DNA from: an uncultured Pelagibacteraceae bacterium
GTDB lineage: Bacteria > Pseudomonadota > Alphaproteobacteria > Pelagibacterales > Pelagibacteraceae
Direction: 5' to 3'
DNA: 64,000 nucleotides
Assembly (NCBI GenBank): GCA_902552985.1
Contig: CACDII010000002.1
Location: 115,353 to 179,352 of the forward strand
Of this stretch, positions 62,557 through 64,000 are shown one piece after another. Made by a program: the position numbers and the translations under genes. Below the pieces are notes generated by a model. It was not told where the DNA came from, searched no databases, and saw only the letters and a list, made by a program, of their open reading frames with translations. Each line of letters starts with the position of its first letter. The first letter of the stretch is position 1.

Positions 62557-64000
62557 ATGAGCAGATCTAAGAAGCTCTACAACTCTGATTTGGCACCAAC
62601 TCCAAGTAATAAAAAAAATTGGGGCTGGTTCGAAATCTTTAACGTATGGGCAAATGATGTACAAAGTTTATTCGGTTATACTTTGGCAGCATCACTATTC
62701 TTGGCATCAGGATTAAATGGCTGGTCAGTTTTTCTTGCATTAATACTTGCAGGATTTTTTATAATGTGGCTAGTTAATTTATCTGGAAAACCAAGTGTTA
62801 AACACGGAATTCCTTATCCAGTTTTTGCAAGAGTTAGTATGGGTGTATTTGGAGCGAACTTTCCAGCTATGGCCAGAGGACTAGTTGCAATGTTCTGGTA
62901 CGGAGCACAAACTTATGCAGCTTCAACAGCTGTAGCATTACTTTTAACAACCTTATTTGGAGCAAGTACTGGTGGTGAATTTTTAGGAATGAGTTCTACT
63001 ATGTGGGTATCATTCATATTTGTTTCAGTATTCCAAATTTATTTGTTCTGGCAAGGTGTTGATTTAATTAGAAGATTCTTAAACTTTGCTGGTCCAGCTG
63101 TTTACGTTGTTATGTTAGTATTAATGATAGCAATCTGGGCAAAAGCAGGGGGAGGACTTTTATCAGAAGTTGGAAATATATTTTCTGGAGGAACACGTTC
63201 TGGAGGTTTTGAAGGCTTAGGTGATTTTGGAGCTTTCCTAGCAGTATTTTCAATTATGGTTGGATATTTTGCTGCGGTTGTAATTAACTTTGGTGACTTT
63301 GCTAGATTTGTCAAAAATGAAAATGAAATGAAAAAAGGAAACCTATGGGGTCTTGTAGGAAACGTTGTTTTCTTCTCATTTATTACTTTGATGATTACTG
63401 GTGGAACTATAGCTGTATTTGGAGAGTATGTTGCTCAACCAACAGATATGGTTGCTAAAGTTGATAACGTATTGTTAACAATTGTTGCAGCATTCGCATT
63501 CTTTGCAGCAACAGTCGGTATAAATATGGTAGCTAACTTTATACCTCCGGCATACGACTTAGCTAATTTAATTCCTAGTAAAATAAATTTCAGAACTGGT
63601 GGACTAATTACTGCGATCTGTGGTTTTATCGTTGGTGGTCTATGGGTTTCTGTAATTACACAAATGGGAATGTTTCCTTTTGTAAATACTTTAGGAGCAA
63701 TATTAGCACCTGTATTTGGTATTATGATAACTGATTATTATATTATCAAACAGCAGAAGCTTAAAGTTGATGATTTATTTACTGATAGACCAAATGGTAA
63801 ATATCATTACAACGGAGGCTTTAACCAAAAAGGAATGATAGCTTGGATCTTATCAGGTTACATTGCTGTTGGTTCTGTTTGGCCAAATATTTTACCTGGT
63901 GCTCTAGGTGATTTCTTCGCTAACTTAGGCGGCGGAGGAGGATATTCTTGGATGATTGGTGCAGCTTTAGGCGCTATCGTTCATTTAGCAATATCTAACA
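62557..64000 (+). CDS. NCS1-family nucleobase/allantoin-type permease (3' end outside window)
   Basis: The frame starts at an ATG after a good ribosome site and is open to the window end (481 codons visible). The protein has about 12 membrane helices. NCS1 motifs are 'WGWFEIFNVWANDVQSLFGY' at the N-terminus (helix 1), 'GIPYPVFARVSMGVFGANFP', 'GAQTYAASTAVALLL', and 'INFGDFARFVKNENEMKKGN', which is diagnostic of NCS1 transporters. Loop 'DRPNGKYHYNGGFNQKGMIA' near the end is typical too. Members import cytosine, allantoin, hydantoins, thiamine or uracil by sodium or proton symport. The substrate cannot be told; only the C-terminal tail is missing. Confidence 0.9.
   Translation, partial: MSRSKKLYNSDLAPTPSNKKNWGWFEIFNVWANDVQSLFGYTLAASLFLASGLNGWSVFLALILAGFFIMWLVNLSGKPSVKHGIPYPVFARVSMGVFGANFPAMARGLVAMFWYGAQTYAASTAVALLLTTLFGASTGGEFLGMSSTMWVSFIFVSVFQIYLFWQGVDLIRRFLNFAGPAVYVVMLVLMIAIWAKAGGGLLSEVGNIFSGGTRSGGFEGLGDFGAFLAVFSIMVGYFAAVVINFGDFARFVKNENEMKKGNLWGLVGNVVFFSFITLMITGGTIAVFGEYVAQPTDMVAKVDNVLLTIVAAFAFFAATVGINMVANFIPPAYDLANLIPSKINFRTGGLITAICGFIVGGLWVSVITQMGMFPFVNTLGAILAPVFGIMITDYYIIKQQKLKVDDLFTDRPNGKYHYNGGFNQKGMIAWILSGYIAVGSVWPNILPGALGDFFANLGGGGGYSWMIGAALGAIVHLAISN

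Overview
The window looks like a chromosome segment of a streamlined marine alphaproteobacterium of the SAR11 group (Pelagibacterales). The DNA is very AT-rich, coding density is extreme (neighbouring genes commonly overlap by 1-20 nt), proteins are rich in Lys, Ile and Asn, and the gene set is alphaproteobacterial: a circularly permuted two-piece tmRNA, a GTTC-N7-GTTC LexA box, HflKC, a eukaryote-like NADP isocitrate dehydrogenase and ThyX. The assignment rests on style and gene content; no rRNA gene lies in the window.

Layout. 1-1961: edge of a surface-glycan region (partial epimerase-like protein, GtrA-like protein, GT4 glycosyltransferase). 2010-7073: cell wall, division and envelope genes (murB, ddl, ftsQ, a shortened ftsA, lpxC, bamD) with no ftsZ at its usual place. 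7075-16102: ligA, pepP, uvrD, an AsmA-like protein, fumC and a MazG-like pyrophosphohydrolase. 16105-17664: two tandem small inserts at the 3' end of ssrA (below). 17640-24234: ssrA, thyX, mrp, hflK-hflC-DUF2065-degP and miaA. 24284-29318: branched-chain amino acid genes ilvB, ilvN, ilvC and leuA. 29320-34820: rod-shape genes mreB, mreC, mreD, mrdA and rodA. 34923-40276: a lipoprotein, a DadA-like oxidoreductase, an EamA transporter, msrB, an inverse-autotransporter-like barrel with a secreted partner candidate, and a DksA-like regulator. 40356-46151: a surface-carbohydrate cassette (GT39-like, SHOCT lipoprotein, GT2, serine hydrolase, two paralogous lyase-like proteins). 46148-50935: umuDC, a GFA-family gene, tolC and recA. 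50984-62383: alaS, icd, psd-pssA, a DxD glycosyltransferase, rlmE, guaB (frameshifted and lacking CBS domains), a TPR protein, guaA, panB and a TerC-family gene. 62557-64000: an NCS1 permease that runs off the window.

Most notable signal. The 25-bp terminal hairpin of the ssrA gene (17640-17664) occurs twice more, at 16105 and 16931, cutting out two tandem units of 826 and 709 bp. Both units start with the same 41-bp left arm. Each carries, about 60 bp inside its left core and about 43 bp before the next core, a pair of 9-11 bp direct repeats with exact 11-bp periodicity. The repeat sequence differs between the units (TCCCGTACA versus TGTGCCA), while the geometry is the same. Neither unit encodes a recombinase. 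One carries a start/stop-overlapped pair of unknown small genes, the other a secreted type-1 copper protein. I read them as miniature non-autonomous integrative elements stacked at the tmRNA gene and mobilised in trans. The repeat structure is seen directly; mobility is inference.

Other points: an FtsA that keeps its N-terminal and SHS2-like parts and membrane helix but seems to have lost the ATPase lobe; a guaB frame break in a 9-A run; and a LexA box overlapping the predicted umuDC promoter right next to the start codon.
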